Shown: piece by piece, positions 63,509-64,000 of the stretch
How positions within the stretch are numbered: position 1 is the first letter of the stretch
Layout of the letters: each line of letters begins with the position of its first letter
Origin: Pseudarthrobacter sp. Fe7
GTDB taxonomy: Bacteria; Actinomycetota; Actinomycetes; Actinomycetales; Micrococcaceae
Direction of reading: 5' to 3'
Assembly: GCA_024372495.1 (NCBI GenBank)
Contig: CP099977.1
Coordinates: forward strand, 2,232,001 to 2,296,000
DNA: 64,000 bases
Position numbers and translations under genes: made by a program
The notes under the pieces: generated by a model
The model's input: the letters and a program-made list of their open reading frames with translations, nothing else
What the model was told of the DNA's origin: nothing
Database searches by the model: none

Positions 63509-63658
63509 TAACGGCTTCTCCTGCCGTTCACCGCAAATTCCGACCATTCCGTGTTCCGCATCACATCGCCGTAGTACCCTACTAACCAACTGACCGTTCT
63601 GTCGGTAATCCTGAAGGCGTCCCGGCGGCACCGCCGCCCAATAAACAATGGAGTTTCA

Positions 63659-64000
63659 ATGACCACACCTTCCAAGGTGGATACGCTCGCCGGTCCAAGC
63701 ACCCGGCGGGAGGAACGCAAGGTCCTCGCCGGCACCCTCGTCGGCACCACTATTGAGTGGTACGACTTCTTCATCTTTGCCCAGCTGACCGCAACGCTGC
63801 TGTCACCGCTGTTCCTGGCACCGTTGAACGAGTCCAACCCCGGCCTGGCGCAGATCCTTTCCTTTGCCCTCATTGGCATCAGCTTCCTGTTCCGCCCCCT
63901 CGGCGCAGTGATCGCAGGGCACCTGGGGGACCGTCTGGGACGGAAGGCGATGCTGGTCTTCACCCTGGTGATGATGGGTGCAGCCACCGCGTTGATCGGC
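63659..64000 (+). CDS. MHS-family (MFS) transporter, 3' end outside window
   Basis: First 114 residues of a metabolite:H+ symporter. TTIEWYDFFIFAQLTATLLSP in helix 1 (shown only in part) and GHLGDRLGRKAMLV in the 2-3 loop are diagnostic of the MHS subfamily (shikimate, alpha-ketoglutarate, proline/betaine, aromatic acids). GGAG lies 7-8 nt before the ATG. Control by the divergent IclR regulator suggests uptake of an organic or aromatic acid. Confidence 0.9.
   Translation, partial: MTTPSKVDTLAGPSTRREERKVLAGTLVGTTIEWYDFFIFAQLTATLLSPLFLAPLNESNPGLAQILSFALIGISFLFRPLGAVIAGHLGDRLGRKAMLVFTLVMMGAATALIG

Overview
The window is high-GC actinobacterial chromosome. Gene order and protein sequences point to Micrococcaceae, most likely Arthrobacter or Pseudarthrobacter. 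The evidence is the run argS-lysA-hom-thrC-thrB-rho-prfA-prmC-tsaC-wecA-atp operon, together with nucS/EndoMS, a 275-residue ATP synthase delta subunit, clpS-DUF2017 and DUF2550/DUF3039 proteins. I see no phage, insertion sequence, CRISPR array or obvious island. It is almost entirely housekeeping DNA with a few lineage-specific insertions.

Layout. 1-2440: an M4 metalloprotease running off the left edge, a CDF cation exporter and tRNA-Arg(CCG). 2441-8988: argS and the lysine/threonine genes lysA-hom-thrC-thrB. 9281-17566: termination and translation factors (rho, prfA, prmC, tsaC) and polyprenyl-linked glycan genes (WecG/TagA-type transferase, GT2 transferase, wecA). 17572-25635: the complete F1Fo ATP synthase operon. 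25646-30027: DUF2550 protein, then an overlapping pair of membrane esterase and large MprF-like aminoacyl-lipid synthase. 30179-34032: cspA, nucS, a zinc-ribbon protein, a hydrolase and an AI-2E transporter. 34231-45741: a secreted/membrane protein of unknown role, YbbN-like thioredoxin, old yellow enzyme, a Na+/H+ antiporter fused to a UBP zinc finger, an ABC exporter, nagB, DUF3039 protein and a helicase. 45746-52946: pncA, pncB, clpS, DUF2017, murI, a metallo-hydrolase, rph, rdgB and a DedA protein. 53014-61191: an exonuclease-BRCT protein, DUF4395 protein, a degenerate ADP-ribosylglycohydrolase, an aquaporin and sbcDC. 61276-64000: an MFS exporter, an IclR regulator and a divergent MHS transporter cut by the right edge.

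The dominant anomaly is the sequence itself. About 37 single-base indels break core genes such as argS, atpA, prfA, rho, murI and sbcC. I place 27 of them at the tetramer AGCT flanked by G or C: 25 become AGCCT/AGGCT and 2 lose one base. The other 10 are homopolymer contractions. Restoring them gives full-length proteins in every case, and every corrected gene length becomes a multiple of three. I therefore annotate each such gene as one CDS over its whole span and state where the indel lies. The pattern suggests systematic sequencing error, possibly at a modified motif, and not gene decay.

A second pattern is that at least 16 genes have a TANNNT hexamer ending exactly 6-7 nt before their start codon, the arrangement expected of leaderless transcripts. 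It settles several start codons, including those of pncB, dedA and iclR.
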